Positions 8,941 to 18,045 of a stretch of DNA of 64,000 nt are shown piece after piece (within the stretch, counting starts at the first letter, position 1; each line of letters opens with the position of its first letter). Location of the stretch: contig JARGOF010000001.1 of the NCBI GenBank assembly GCA_029212415.1, forward strand, positions 248,001 through 312,000. Direction: 5' to 3'. This DNA is from Rhizobiaceae bacterium. GTDB taxonomy: Bacteria > Pseudomonadota > Alphaproteobacteria > Rhizobiales > Rhizobiaceae. A model generated the notes under the pieces. The model saw nothing but the letters and a program-made list of their open reading frames with translations, was not told the origin of the DNA and did not search any database. The translations under genes were made by a program, and so were the position numbers.

Positions 8941-9459
8941 ATGTCTGACATCAAGCCTGTCTACCTGAACGAAAACCCAACCCATCATGACGCCATCGAG
9001 GCGATCAATGCCGAAGCCTTTGGTCCGGGTCGTTTTGCCCGAGCTGCCGAGCGGGTGCGTGAGCAGGGGCCGCATGATACGGCCCTGTGTTTTGTCGCAT
9101 TGATGGAGGGGCAGGTCATCGGATCCGTGCGTCTGACGCCTGTCATGGCAGGTCAGGTCGCCGGCCATATGCTTGGCCCGCTGGCGGTTCGGCCTTTCTA
9201 CAAGAATCTCGGTATCGGCAAACAATTGGTGCGCATATCAGTGGAAGCCGCGCTGCAGGCGGGCAGCGAAGGCGTGATCCTTGTCGGTGATCCGCCCTAT
9301 TACGCGCCGCTTGGTTTCGAGCCCGTCAAGGCCCGGCTCGATTTTCCGGGACCGGTTGATCGTTCACGGGTGCTTGTCGCACCCAAAAGCGAAGAGATTC
9401 ACCAGCGCCTGGCCGGGCAGATTGCCTGGCGGGCCTATGGCGCCAGCGAAAAAGGGTAA
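8941..9459 (+). CDS. GNAT-family N-acetyltransferase (YhbS-like)
   Basis: A 172-residue acetyl-CoA-dependent transferase of the COG3153/YhbS kind. Motif A is read in LGPLAVRPFYKNLGIGKQLV, with the Q/RxxGxG/A acetyl-CoA loop altered to KNLGIG, followed by the VGDPPYYAPLGF block that is characteristic of this subgroup. The acceptor substrate is unknown. The start at MSDIKPV (8941) fits the domain boundary; an upstream in-frame ATG at 8875 would add 22 residues. It is a single gene, divergent from the glutathionyl-hydroquinone reductase. Confidence 0.87.
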   Translation: MSDIKPVYLNENPTHHDAIEAINAEAFGPGRFARAAERVREQGPHDTALCFVALMEGQVIGSVRLTPVMAGQVAGHMLGPLAVRPFYKNLGIGKQLVRISVEAALQAGSEGVILVGDPPYYAPLGFEPVKARLDFPGPVDRSRVLVAPKSEEIHQRLAGQIAWRAYGASEKG

Positions 9460-9549
9460 AAGCCTTTCATCCCTAATGACAGGTTCAGGTGACACCAAAA
9501 CGGCACGAAGCAATGTCTGTAAATTGCGCACGTATAAATACTGCTGAAG

Positions 9550-9960
9550 TTACAGCACAGACAAGATGAACGCCAAAATCAGGATGATGACGATTGCGGC
9601 GGCGGGTTTCCATGGTGTTTCAACACCGGTCTTCTTATGGATCGAATAGGTAATGCCCAGCGTCGGTATGCCTGCGACCAAACCAACGATGAGTACCGTC
9701 AATTTGGCCCACATCAGATCCAATGAAACGGCGAAAAAGGACAAGGACGCCAAGGCGATTGCCAGAGCGAAGAAACCAGCACCCATCACCCGATAAATTG
9801 CAGAGAATACAGTTATTTGCTGGGGGCTAAGGTCACTTTTCGACAGGCCCATTATTTTCAGATGGTAGTCCGCCGGCACTGGCCCAAAACAATATTTCGC
9901 GCCCATTGCGCATAGGCCCAGGGCACAAATCGCAAACAAAGCGATGGCAATCATCAACAT
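9550..9960 (-). CDS. Small integral membrane protein, four predicted TM segments
   Basis: A 136-residue protein of unknown function that is almost entirely hydrophobic. Membrane segments are predicted near residues 3-22, 55-78, 82-100 and 116-135, with a soluble loop about residues 25-50 (GPVPADYHLKIMGLSKSDLS). The loop contains one Cys next to Gly-Pro (CFGPVPADYH). Upstream context on the minus strand has weak purine-rich sequence but no clear Shine-Dalgarno. The family name was not recognised. Confidence 0.65.
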   Translation of the reverse strand: MLMIAIALFAICALGLCAMGAKYCFGPVPADYHLKIMGLSKSDLSPQQITVFSAIYRVMGAGFFALAIALASLSFFAVSLDLMWAKLTVLIVGLVAGIPTLGITYSIHKKTGVETPWKPAAAIVIILILAFILSVL

Positions 9961-10137
9961 GGGTTTTCTCCATCAGGAAACGGATCAATGATTGATGCAC
10001 GATCAAAGTGGTTTGGCAAGCAGGCGTCGGATTCAGGTCGGGGCAATGTCTGTTTGGAGCCTGATTTGACCACCTCGGCTTTTGCGGTCATGGTCCGCTT
10101 CTTTCAATTTGGAGACTGGTGTGACGCTACCGAAAAA

Positions 10138-11165
10138 ATGCAGGGTGTTATTCTTACGGGCCATGGCGGACCGGAAATGCTGGAATGGCGCGACGATATT
10201 GCGGTTCCCGTGCCGGGCAAAGGCGATGTTGTCATCCGGGTTGCGGCTGCTGGCGTGATAACACCGACATCAATACCCGCACCGCCTGGTATTCGAAGGG
10301 CGATGCGGACGCTGATGACGCAGCATGGTCCGGAACGCCTCTGGTTTTTCCGCGTATTCAAGGCGCTGATGTCAGCGGCAGGATCGTTGCCGTTGGCGAG
10401 GGTGTGGAAGACTCCCGCATTGGTGAACGGGTCCTGATCGAGCCTTGCCTGCGCGAGGCAGAGGGCAAAATGCTGGAGACACCGTGGTACTTTGGCTCTG
10501 AGTGTAATGGTGGCTTTGCGCAATATACGCGTGTTGCCGCGCGACACGCCCATGCGATCAAGAGCGACCTGACCGACGTCGAACTGGCGTCGTTTCCCTG
10601 TTCCTATTCCACGGCTGAAAACATGCTGACACGTGCCAACGTTCGAGCGGACGAGACGGTGTTTGTCACGGGAGCGTCGGGCGGTGTGGGGTCAGCCACC
10701 GTTCAATTGGCCCGTGCGCGCGGCGCGCATGTCATTGCAGTGACCAGCCCGTCAAAGGCAAAAACGCTTTTGGACCTCGGTGCAGTGCGAACACTGAACC
10801 GCGATGAAGATTATGTTTCCGAGATCGGCGCAAACAATGTCGATGTTGTCATTGATCTGGTTGCGGGACCAAAGTGGCCATCCTTGCTGGATCTCCTGCG
10901 ACCAGGAGGGCGCTACGCTGTCGCTGGTGCAATCGGTGGCCCCATGGTGGAACTGGACATTCGGACGCTTTACCTGAAGGATCTCCGTTTCTTTGGGTGC
11001 ACGGTTCTGGAGCCGGACGTCTTCGGCAATCTGGTCGGACGGATCGAACGGAAGGAAATCTTACCTCTGGTGGCGGAGACCTATCCGCTCCGTGAAATCA
11101 AAGACGCTCAGGATGCCTTTGGCAAAAAGGGCCATGTCGGTAAAACCGTGCTTGAAGTAAGCTGA
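10138..11165 (+). pseudogene. Zinc-type alcohol dehydrogenase / quinone oxidoreductase (MDR), frameshifted
   Basis: An MDR-superfamily oxidoreductase split over two frames. The N-terminus (MQGVILTGHGGPEMLEW ... VVIRVAAAGV) is in one frame to about 10257; the continuation NTDINTRTAWYSKG ... VLIEPCLREAEGK is in the next, with the NAD(P)-binding motif VTGASGGVGSATVQLAR and a complete C-terminus. A single missing base near 10255-10260 (sequence gtgataac, where relatives read VNNTD) explains it. Otherwise no stop codons or decay are visible, so the event is recent or a sequencing error; if the latter, the enzyme would be about 342 residues and intact. Confidence 0.8.
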
Positions 11166-11339
11166 GTAAATTTGCCGGATTACCCATAAGTGGAGATACG
11201 CGACTTCACACAGAGGGCGACATAGTCCGCACTGCAGTCACTCGTTTAGAAACAAAGCTGCGCCGCGCTACCGCATGTTGTTTGGAGCCCAATGCTTACA
11301 ACGTCGCAGTTGGCAGCAGACGCCCATGGAGGGCGGAGC

Positions 11340-11364
11340 CCTTCAACAACGGGGTCGTTGAAGG
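11340..11364. repeat. Inverted repeat, 8-bp arms
   Basis: CCTTCAAC (11340-11347) and GTTGAAGG (11357-11364) can form a hairpin with a 9-base loop. It lies between the dehydrogenase and the PPOX gene and is not followed by a T-run on either strand, so it is not a classical intrinsic terminator. Its role is unknown; the rest of 11166-11400 shows no gene. Confidence 0.5.
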
Positions 11365-11400
11365 CGGTTCACTGACGCGGCGCGCAGGGCTTGCGCCAAC

Positions 11401-11523
11401 CTAGTGTGCGATATCTCCTGCATTCAGACCGTCCGGACTGGCGATCACCAGTGTTTGGATGACTTCCAGCGCTGTCTGACGCGCATTTTTACCAGACAGT
11501 CGGGGACCCAGACCGATGGCCTC
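11401..11523 (-). pseudogene. ArsR-family regulator remnant
   Basis: On the minus strand one frame reads ALEVIQTLVIASPDGLNAGD then IAH and a TAG stop. This matches the recognition-helix region of the intact ArsR gene at 20064-20375 (LKVIRALVIAGPDGLNAGDI), with a weaker match further upstream (EAIGLGPRLS compared with EAASLFQALS). The DNA is alike too: both carry cattcagaccgtccgga or a near copy. The domain ends abruptly after the first DNA-binding helix and there is no start codon in place. It is a decayed paralogue directly downstream of the PPOX gene. Confidence 0.65.
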
Positions 11524-11531
11524 ACAGCCTC

Positions 11532-12185
11532 CTAATACATCGTCTTTTGATATTCGACCTCAAGGTCAGCGTCGATTTTTTTCATCTCCTCCGGGTCGTC
11601 AGGAGCGCCCGAGGATTGATCGAGGATGATTTTGGCCAATGACGGCATTTCGTTGCGATCCTGGCGGTGGTCCGGATCCCAAAGCCTGGAGCGTCGAAAT
11701 GCCTTGGCGCAATGAAGGAACACTTCCTCGACAGCAACAGCGATGGCGATCGTCGGCACCCGGTCCTTCACCGCCAGCATTGCAAGCAATTCCGGGTCGC
11801 GGGTGATTTGCGCTTTGCCGTTGACGCGCAAGGTTTCATCAAATCCGGGAACCATGAACAGCAAACCAACCACCGGATTGCCCACAATGTTTGATTGGGT
11901 GTCCAGACGATTGTTGCCCGGCCGGTCCGGGATCAGGAGTGTTCGGTCATCCAGTACTTTGACAAAACCGGATGGATCACCGCGCGGGCTGACATCCGCC
12001 GAGCCGTCGGGCGATTGTGTCCCGATGCACAGGAAGGGTGAGCGCGCCACAAAGTCCCTGGCATGTTTGTCGAGACGATCCAGACATTTTGCGATGGCCA
12101 GGGGATGCTTTGCAGGAAACAGCGATCTCAACTCTTCCTCGTTCCTGATCAAAAACTCCGGCTTCAGTTTTGTCTCGTCAGCCAT
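11532..12185 (-). CDS. Pyridoxamine 5'-phosphate oxidase-like FMN protein (MSMEG_1061 type)
   Basis: A 217-residue split-barrel flavoprotein of the PPOX superfamily. Visible family features are FVARSPFLCIGTQSPDGSAD, SPRGDPSGFV, LLIPDRPGNNRLDTQSNI and the C-terminal EEVFLHCAKAFRRSRLWDP block. Members of this subgroup bind FMN or a deazaflavin and reduce diverse small molecules; the physiological substrate is not known. The ATG at 12185 is preceded by GGAGGAAC with ideal spacing, which decides the start over an upstream in-frame codon. A decayed ArsR fragment follows immediately downstream. Confidence 0.9.
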   Translation of the reverse strand: MADETKLKPEFLIRNEEELRSLFPAKHPLAIAKCLDRLDKHARDFVARSPFLCIGTQSPDGSADVSPRGDPSGFVKVLDDRTLLIPDRPGNNRLDTQSNIVGNPVVGLLFMVPGFDETLRVNGKAQITRDPELLAMLAVKDRVPTIAIAVAVEEVFLHCAKAFRRSRLWDPDHRQDRNEMPSLAKIILDQSSGAPDDPEEMKKIDADLEVEYQKTMY

Positions 12186-12475
12186 ATTGCGTTCCTCCAA
12201 TGCCTAAACCCGTGTTTTCGTTGAAGCGGAAACCAGGCCGCCACAATTATCCCGGCAGGCTACAGTTTAATTTGGGTTAGACAAGCGCCTGTGGTTCTGC
12301 CATCGCGGAAAACTGAAGGGACTGCAGATGATTGTTGTAACGGTTCACCGCAATTGAATGGTATGCATGAACTGGCAGTTGCCTGTTGCCGGGACCAGGA
12401 AAACATCGGTCCATGCATTTTAAACTTTGCCAGGCTGCGTGCGTCTGGTTCTATGTGCTTGCGTAATGAAACGGG

Positions 12476-14002
12476 GTGAGTGAACTGGTGATCCAGCCTG
12501 TGAACAGAGCAACTCCTGCTCTTCTTGTCTTTCTGCAAGCAATGGTTTCCGCCTCCAGTCTGGTGGTCGAAATCGTCGCCGGCAGAATGTTGGCGCCCTA
12601 TGTGGGCATGTCCCTTTACACCTGGACGTCTGTCATTGCCGTCGTTCTGGCCGGATTTTCTGCCGGCCATTGGTGGGGTGGTCGGATTGCCGAAAAGGAG
12701 ACGCGGCCGGCCCTTGTGCATACCGCATGGCTGCTTCTTGCAGCAGCTCTGACAACCAGTGTCGCACTGCTGGTTCTGCGCACCATTTCCGGTCCCATCT
12801 TGAATGCGAGCGACGATTATCTGGTCGCCATAACTTTGCTGTCAGCAGGGGCTTTCTTTCTGCCTTCGCTTTTTGCCGGCGTTCCGGCGCCGGTTCTGGC
12901 GCAGATTGCGGTGACCATCGCCGGCGAAAAGTCGGGCCGCGCCCTCGGCGCCATGTTTGCAGCGGGCGCACTGGGCGCCATTGGCGGCACATTGCTGGCA
13001 GGTTTCCTGTTCATCCCCTGGCTCGGCACGGCCCTGACGCTGGCAATTGTCTGCGTGTCCTATGTGGCCGTTGCGGCAACCCTGTTCCTTCTTGCCGGCA
13101 GCAGCCTGCGATCCCTGCCGCCGATGGCATTGGCGGTGATCGCTCTTGGTTTGGGGTTCTATTCAGCCGGCCGCTTGTCGCCCTGCACAAAGGAAAGCAA
13201 TTACTACTGCATCCGGGTGATTGACGTTTCTGCCGATCCGGAAAAGCCGGTTCGCCGCATGGTTCTGGACCACCTGTCCCATGGCACCAGTTCACGCGAT
13301 TTTCCACAAATCATGTTCAGCGAATTTACCGCGATGCTGGATGGCATAGCGCGAAACCGGATGGAGGGTGGCGGCTTTTCATCTTTCTTCATTGGCGGTG
13401 GAACCTATTCGGTTCCCCGCGCATGGATCAACCGCGAGACGGGGCCGATTACCGTTGCAGAGATCGACCCGGACGTCACGCAGATTGCCATCAGTGACTT
13501 CTGGCTGGATCCGACCGGTCTGCGGATTCTGCATGAGGATGCCCGGCGGGCCCTGCTGATGCGACCGGAGGAGAAATACGACGTTGTCATTGGTGATGCA
13601 TTTGGAGATATCGCCGTCCCCAGCCATCTGATCACCAGTGAGTTTTTCCAGCTGGTGCGCAGCCGCCTTGCGCCCGATGGCGTCTATCTGATGAATGTCG
13701 TGGATTTCCCCGGGCAGTTGAATGCCCTGTCAGCCATCTATGCGACCCTGCGCTCTGTTTTCCCGTCTGTTGAAATCTGGACACGCGCCGCGCCGCCGAT
13801 ACCCGATGAACAGACGGTCTTCGTGCTGGTTGCTGCAGACCAGCCCAGCGGAATTTCAACGCTTGAAACCCTGGCCCCGGACCCCACGCGCTTTGCCGCC
13901 TTTGCCGACAGTTTTTATGACGAAGTGCTGGATTTTCGCAGCGCCCGGATACTGACCGACGATTACGCACCGATTGACCGCCTGTTGCGCCAGGTCCATT
14001 GA
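12476..14002 (+). CDS. Membrane-bound spermidine synthase-like protein
   Basis: A 508-residue fusion. Residues about 15-215 contain six or seven membrane segments in the style of MFS-like spermidine-synthase fusions (FLQAMVSASSLVVEIVAGRM, then VIAVVLAGFSAGHWWGGRI). Residues about 260-505 form a SAM-dependent methyltransferase-fold domain with a glycine loop FFIGGGTYSVPR, the acidic strand end AEIDPDV, HEDARR and DVVIGDAF. Whether it makes polyamines is unproven for such fusions. The start used is GTG 12476, with no strong Shine-Dalgarno; a GTG at 12500 is possible. It is convergent with the small membrane protein at 14050. Confidence 0.85.
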   Translation: MSELVIQPVNRATPALLVFLQAMVSASSLVVEIVAGRMLAPYVGMSLYTWTSVIAVVLAGFSAGHWWGGRIAEKETRPALVHTAWLLLAAALTTSVALLVLRTISGPILNASDDYLVAITLLSAGAFFLPSLFAGVPAPVLAQIAVTIAGEKSGRALGAMFAAGALGAIGGTLLAGFLFIPWLGTALTLAIVCVSYVAVAATLFLLAGSSLRSLPPMALAVIALGLGFYSAGRLSPCTKESNYYCIRVIDVSADPEKPVRRMVLDHLSHGTSSRDFPQIMFSEFTAMLDGIARNRMEGGGFSSFFIGGGTYSVPRAWINRETGPITVAEIDPDVTQIAISDFWLDPTGLRILHEDARRALLMRPEEKYDVVIGDAFGDIAVPSHLITSEFFQLVRSRLAPDGVYLMNVVDFPGQLNALSAIYATLRSVFPSVEIWTRAAPPIPDEQTVFVLVAADQPSGISTLETLAPDPTRFAAFADSFYDEVLDFRSARILTDDYAPIDRLLRQVH

Positions 14003-14049
14003 ATGTGAACCCTATATGTCAAAGCTTTCTGTGCCGTGGCCAAACTCGG

Positions 14050-14349
14050 CTATTTGGGTATGAACTCTAACCAACCTGCTGATCCAGCTGCTGCCAGAAA
14101 CCCAAAAAACAACCCTGCCGCGATGACCCAATGAATGATCGTTTTGCGGCGCTTGCCTTCTTTGGGAAACCAATTGAATTTGCGAAGCCAACCGAGGATT
14201 ACGTCCATAAACATAAGCGTAAAAAGAAAATGGCGAAAAAAGAGATAGAAAAACAACACTGTAAGGACAATCCCTGTCAGGGTGTTGATTGGTACAATCT
14301 CCCAACTTTTTCCATTGGTTGAGGTGGTCATGGCACTGTTCATTTGCAA
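14050..14349 (-). CDS. Small hypothetical membrane protein, two TM segments
   Basis: A 99-residue protein with two hydrophobic segments (about residues 25-47, LTGIVLTVLFFYLFFRHFLF; and about 70-90, IIHWVIAAGLFFGFLAAAGS) separated by a basic loop (KFNWFPKEGKRRK). The positive loop should face the cytoplasm. The function is unknown and no family name was recognised. Alternative starts at 14343 and 14334 are possible. It lies between two larger genes and is transcribed towards the spermidine-synthase-like gene. Confidence 0.6.
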   Translation of the reverse strand: MQMNSAMTTSTNGKSWEIVPINTLTGIVLTVLFFYLFFRHFLFTLMFMDVILGWLRKFNWFPKEGKRRKTIIHWVIAAGLFFGFLAAAGSAGWLEFIPK

Positions 14350-14536
14350 ATCCCCTGTCGCCGGAATTACCGGCAGCCTCCAGAACCATCAATAAAGCAG
14401 AATTGAATTGGCCTTCAAAGCGGTCATTGGTTGTTCCAATCCTGTTTCGGAAAACGTGGGGCCGAGTGAACTGGTTTTACGCCATCGAAAGGTTGTATTT
14501 TCAGACACTGCGTTGGGGTTGCAGATCAAGCGCCGG

Positions 14537-15550
14537 TCATTCGAATTCCATGACCTCGAATACGCGTCCGGCGTTTCGTGTGGCCAGTTCCTCGAATGTA
14601 TCAAGGTGCTTCCAGCGCGACTGGTCCACATAATAGGCATCTTCCAGTCCGCCACCCTTTTCGATGTGCTCGGCAATCCTGGCCCGCAGGTCTTGCAAAT
14701 AAAACAAAGTGTAGCGGCGCACCTGATCCATGTTGGTCGGGTGCCCATGCCCGGGAATGACATAGAGTGCGTTCAGCTGTTCAAATGCGTTTTCCCAGGT
14801 TTCCACCCAACCGGCGGTGTCGGTGTCTTCGAATATTGGCAACATGCGCTCATGAAAGGCAATGTCGCCGGCAATCACCAGCCTTTTTTGCGGCAGCCAG
14901 ACCTGTGTGTCACCGGGAGAGTGGGCGGGGCCCAGCATCAGCACCTCGATGGTGACGTCACCCATCTGCAGGACCCGGCGGTCGGAAAATGTCTCGTCGG
15001 GAAGCCTCACCTCTGTGCCGGCGGCCCTGTCCTTGAGACGCGATCTGGCTGATTCCAGGATGGTATGACCACGTTCTTCGAAGTCCGAGGCGGCGTCCTC
15101 ATGTGCCAGGATCTTTACCCCCTGTTCGCCCCAGTAGGCATTGCCCAGCATGGCGTGGCCCTGACCATTTTCGTTTATCACCAGACGCACCGGCTGGTCT
15201 GTGATCGCCTTGATTTCGTGATGCAATGCCTGGGCCAGCAGATAGCTGCCCCCTCCATTGACGACAACGACGCCCTCTTGCGTCACAATGAAGCTCAAAT
15301 TGTTGTTGTGCCCGGCATTTTCATAGGTGGACGGCCCGGTCTGGCCAATCGCACTCCAGACATTGGGAATGACCTCGACGGGTTTCGAATAGAGCAGGGA
15401 TGCGGGATATTGATCGGCAATTGCCTGAGACGCAGACCCATTCGACGTCCATGAGACCACCGCGAAAACACTCAGGGCAAGGGCGCCAAATGAGGGCAAA
15501 AAGCGCCAGGCTGGAAGCAGCTTCCTCCAAACAATTCGGTCTTTAAGCAA
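14537..15550 (-). CDS. MBL-fold metallohydrolase-like protein, exported, altered zinc motif
   Basis: A 337-residue metallo-beta-lactamase-fold protein with an N-terminal hydrophobic segment (about residues 18-40) that should export or anchor it in the periplasm. The second-site motifs are intact: GPAHSPGD, VIAGDIAF and VIPGHGHP. The first motif, normally HxHxDH, reads NENGQGHAMLGN, so most of the first zinc ligands are absent. It resembles the SoxH-like or quinoprotein-relay MBL proteins in overall layout, where this variant has been noted from memory. It may therefore bind one metal or act on an unusual substrate. No partner genes such as pqq or sox are adjacent. Confidence 0.85.
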   Translation of the reverse strand: MLKDRIVWRKLLPAWRFLPSFGALALSVFAVVSWTSNGSASQAIADQYPASLLYSKPVEVIPNVWSAIGQTGPSTYENAGHNNNLSFIVTQEGVVVVNGGGSYLLAQALHHEIKAITDQPVRLVINENGQGHAMLGNAYWGEQGVKILAHEDAASDFEERGHTILESARSRLKDRAAGTEVRLPDETFSDRRVLQMGDVTIEVLMLGPAHSPGDTQVWLPQKRLVIAGDIAFHERMLPIFEDTDTAGWVETWENAFEQLNALYVIPGHGHPTNMDQVRRYTLFYLQDLRARIAEHIEKGGGLEDAYYVDQSRWKHLDTFEELATRNAGRVFEVMEFE

Positions 15551-15750
15551 AATGTCGCCTCCTCACTTGAGAAAATATGTTGCCACGAGCTTACAGGAAT
15601 ATTGGTTTGAAAAACCAACGATTTTTCTCGGCCGATGTCCCCGGGGCAAAGCAAGGCCGAGACGCTGTTTTCAGGTTGGCCGCTTTGGGGAATATTGACA
15701 GGCCATTGTCATGAGGCTCAGAATGATTGCACGACTTTGGGAGGCTGAAG

Positions 15751-16782
15751 GTGAAGAGTGAACTGACCAGACTTCTGGATATTGAAATTCCAATTCTATC
15801 AGCTCCGATGGGGGGCGCAGCGGGGCCTGACCTCGTCGCGGCGGTGTCCAACGCAGGCGGGTTTGGTGTCATTCCCCTGTGGGGAAAGCCGGTTGATCAG
15901 GTGCGCGACGGTATCGCCCAGGTGCGCGCCCTGACGGATCGGAACTTTGCGGTGAATCTCAATCTGTCGTTTCCCTATGAAGAACAGCTCAAGGCCTGCA
16001 TTGACGCGCAGGTGTTTGCCGTTTCACTTTTCTGGGGCATGGAGCCTTCCGCCATTGAGATCGCCAAAGCGGCGGGCCTTATCGTGATGGTCAGCGTTGG
16101 ATCTGCAGCGGAGGCAAAACTGGCGGCCGACGCAGGCGCCGACATCATCATCGCGCAGGGATGGGAAGCCGGTGGACACGTCTGGGGCCAGGTTGCGACC
16201 ATGGCGCTGGTCCCCGCTGTCGTCGATGCGGTTCGTGTTCCAGTTGTCGCTGCCGGCGGGATTGCCGATGGGCGCGGACTTGCGGCAGCGCTCATGCTGG
16301 GTGCGTCAGGCGTATGGATCGGCACCCGTTTTCTGGCCAGCACAGAGGCGACCATTCACGAGACATATCAGCAAACTGTCCTTGACGCTTCGGAAAACCA
16401 GACGGAATGGTATCGCGATCTTTATGATGTGGCCTGGCCCGACGCGCCGCATCGGGCTTTGTCGAATTCAACCTCTCAAAAATGGCAAGTGGCCGGAACC
16501 CCGGTACCAGGCAACCGTCCAGGTGAAGAAGAGGTCATCGGGCAGAGCCCAAATGGGAAAGCCGTTGTTCGCTATCAAAGCTACACGCCGCTTCCAGGCA
16601 CCACAGGCGATGTTGAGGCCATGTCGCTTTGGGCCGGACAGGGTGTATCGCTTGTCCGCGATATCTTGCCGGCTGCCGAGATCGTTCGCGCGATATATCG
16701 GGACGCAAAGACGGCGATGCAGTCGGGCCAAGCGAAACTTCCAGACAGCGACAGCCGGTCGTCTTCAAATGGAAACAATTGA
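15751..16782 (+). CDS. Nitronate monooxygenase (2-nitropropane dioxygenase family)
   Basis: An FMN TIM-barrel protein of 343 residues that oxidises nitronates in characterised relatives. Visible are the N-terminal PILSAPMGGAAGPDLVAAVS, VSVGSAAEAK, the FMN/His block IIAQGWEAGGH, VVAAGGIADGRGLAAALMLGA and the phosphate loop GVWIGTRFLAS. The start is GTG 15751, preceded by GGAGG at 6 bases, so an upstream TTG at 15727 is rejected. The C-terminal region (residues about 230-320) is longer than in minimal members and close to the eukaryote-like class I form. Likely detoxifies nitronate-type toxins. Confidence 0.9.
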   Translation: MKSELTRLLDIEIPILSAPMGGAAGPDLVAAVSNAGGFGVIPLWGKPVDQVRDGIAQVRALTDRNFAVNLNLSFPYEEQLKACIDAQVFAVSLFWGMEPSAIEIAKAAGLIVMVSVGSAAEAKLAADAGADIIIAQGWEAGGHVWGQVATMALVPAVVDAVRVPVVAAGGIADGRGLAAALMLGASGVWIGTRFLASTEATIHETYQQTVLDASENQTEWYRDLYDVAWPDAPHRALSNSTSQKWQVAGTPVPGNRPGEEEVIGQSPNGKAVVRYQSYTPLPGTTGDVEAMSLWAGQGVSLVRDILPAAEIVRAIYRDAKTAMQSGQAKLPDSDSRSSSNGNN

Positions 16783-16887
16783 GGGCGGGAAGCGGGATCG
16801 GCCATATGATTCCATTGAACACAAATGGCTGAAGACATGACTTCTGTCGCATTACCCTGAAATCTGAGGCCAAGGGACACATTGTAA

Positions 16888-18045
16888 ATGGACGTCAACA
16901 AGGACGCATTCGGAAAATTCAGCTTCGGGACCCAGGTGCGAAAATCACCCTATTCAGATGCGGCGCTGCGTTGGGGCGCAAAGGGATTCTCCGTTTACAA
17001 CCACATGTATATCCCCCGCGATTTTGGCGATCCGATACAGAATTTCTGGAATCTCGTGAACGACGCCATCCTGTGCGACGTGGCCGTCGAGCGCCAGGTG
17101 GAGATCACCGGCGCGGATGCGGCAAAATTCACGCAATATATGAGTTGCCGGGACCTGTCCAAAATGCAGGTGGGGCAATGCAAATATGTGCTGATCACCG
17201 ATCAGAATGGCGGGATCATCAATGACCCGATCCTGTTGAAGTTGGGCGCCAACCACTTTTGGTTGTCGATTGCCGACAGCGACGTTCTGCTCTGGGCCAA
17301 AGGTCTGGCGGTGAATTGCGGTATGGATGTGCATATTACAGAGCCAGACGTGTCTCCGCTGCAACTACAGGGACCCAAATCCCGTGAGGTGCTGCGTGCG
17401 GCATTTGGCGATGCGCCAACAGAACTCAAATACTATCGGTTCATGGAATATGATTGGGGCGGCATTCCCCTGATCATCTCAAGAACCGGCTGGTCAAGCG
17501 AGCTCGGCTACGAGATTTTCCTGCGCGACGGATCGGCTGGCGATCAATTGTGGGAACATCTGATGGCGGTCGGCCAGCCGCTGGGCCTGAAGCCAGGCCA
17601 TACCTCCAGCATTCGCCGGATCGAGGCAGGGATGCTGTCCTACCACGCGGACATGACACTGGAGAACAATCCGTTCGAACTTCGGCTGGATCGTTTGGTC
17701 GATCTGGAGATGGTGGCCGATTTCGTCAGCAAAGCGGCGCTGAACAGGATTAAGGAGCAGGGTGTGTCCCGGTATTTTGTGGGTCTGCGGATCTCGGGCG
17801 CACCGCTGGTTGGTTCGAACGACACCCACTGGCCGGTCTTCGATGATGGGCGCAAGGTCGGTCATGTGACCTCATCGGTGCATTCGCCGCGGCTCAGGCA
17901 GAACATTGCCCTTGCCATGGTCGCAACGCAGGTTTCTGCCATTGGCACGCAGCTCGAAGTGGAACTGGCGAGCGGGCGCCGCACCTGTGAAGTCGTCCCA
18001 ACGCCCTTCTTCGATCCCCAAAAGGTATTGGCTGCAAAGGGGTAA
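16888..18045 (+). CDS. GcvT-family protein, DmdA-like (possible DMSP demethylase or related tetrahydrofolate-dependent demethylase)
   Basis: A 385-residue aminomethyltransferase-fold protein. Blocks VERQVEITGADA, CRDLSKMQVGQC, NGGIINDPILLKL, LSIADSDVLLWAKGLA and PLQLQGPKS match what I recall of dimethylsulfoniopropionate demethylase DmdA more closely than GcvT or sarcosine oxidase. However, where DmdA has GYSKQGGFE or GWSKQGGYE this protein reads GWSSELGYE, the pattern of general GcvT proteins, so it may belong to the DmdA-like sister group acting on another N- or S-methyl compound. The methyl acceptor would be tetrahydrofolate. No dmdB, dmdC, dmdD or DMSP lyase is adjacent; a nitronate monooxygenase precedes it. 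Confidence 0.75.
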   Translation: MDVNKDAFGKFSFGTQVRKSPYSDAALRWGAKGFSVYNHMYIPRDFGDPIQNFWNLVNDAILCDVAVERQVEITGADAAKFTQYMSCRDLSKMQVGQCKYVLITDQNGGIINDPILLKLGANHFWLSIADSDVLLWAKGLAVNCGMDVHITEPDVSPLQLQGPKSREVLRAAFGDAPTELKYYRFMEYDWGGIPLIISRTGWSSELGYEIFLRDGSAGDQLWEHLMAVGQPLGLKPGHTSSIRRIEAGMLSYHADMTLENNPFELRLDRLVDLEMVADFVSKAALNRIKEQGVSRYFVGLRISGAPLVGSNDTHWPVFDDGRKVGHVTSSVHSPRLRQNIALAMVATQVSAIGTQLEVELASGRRTCEVVPTPFFDPQKVLAAKG

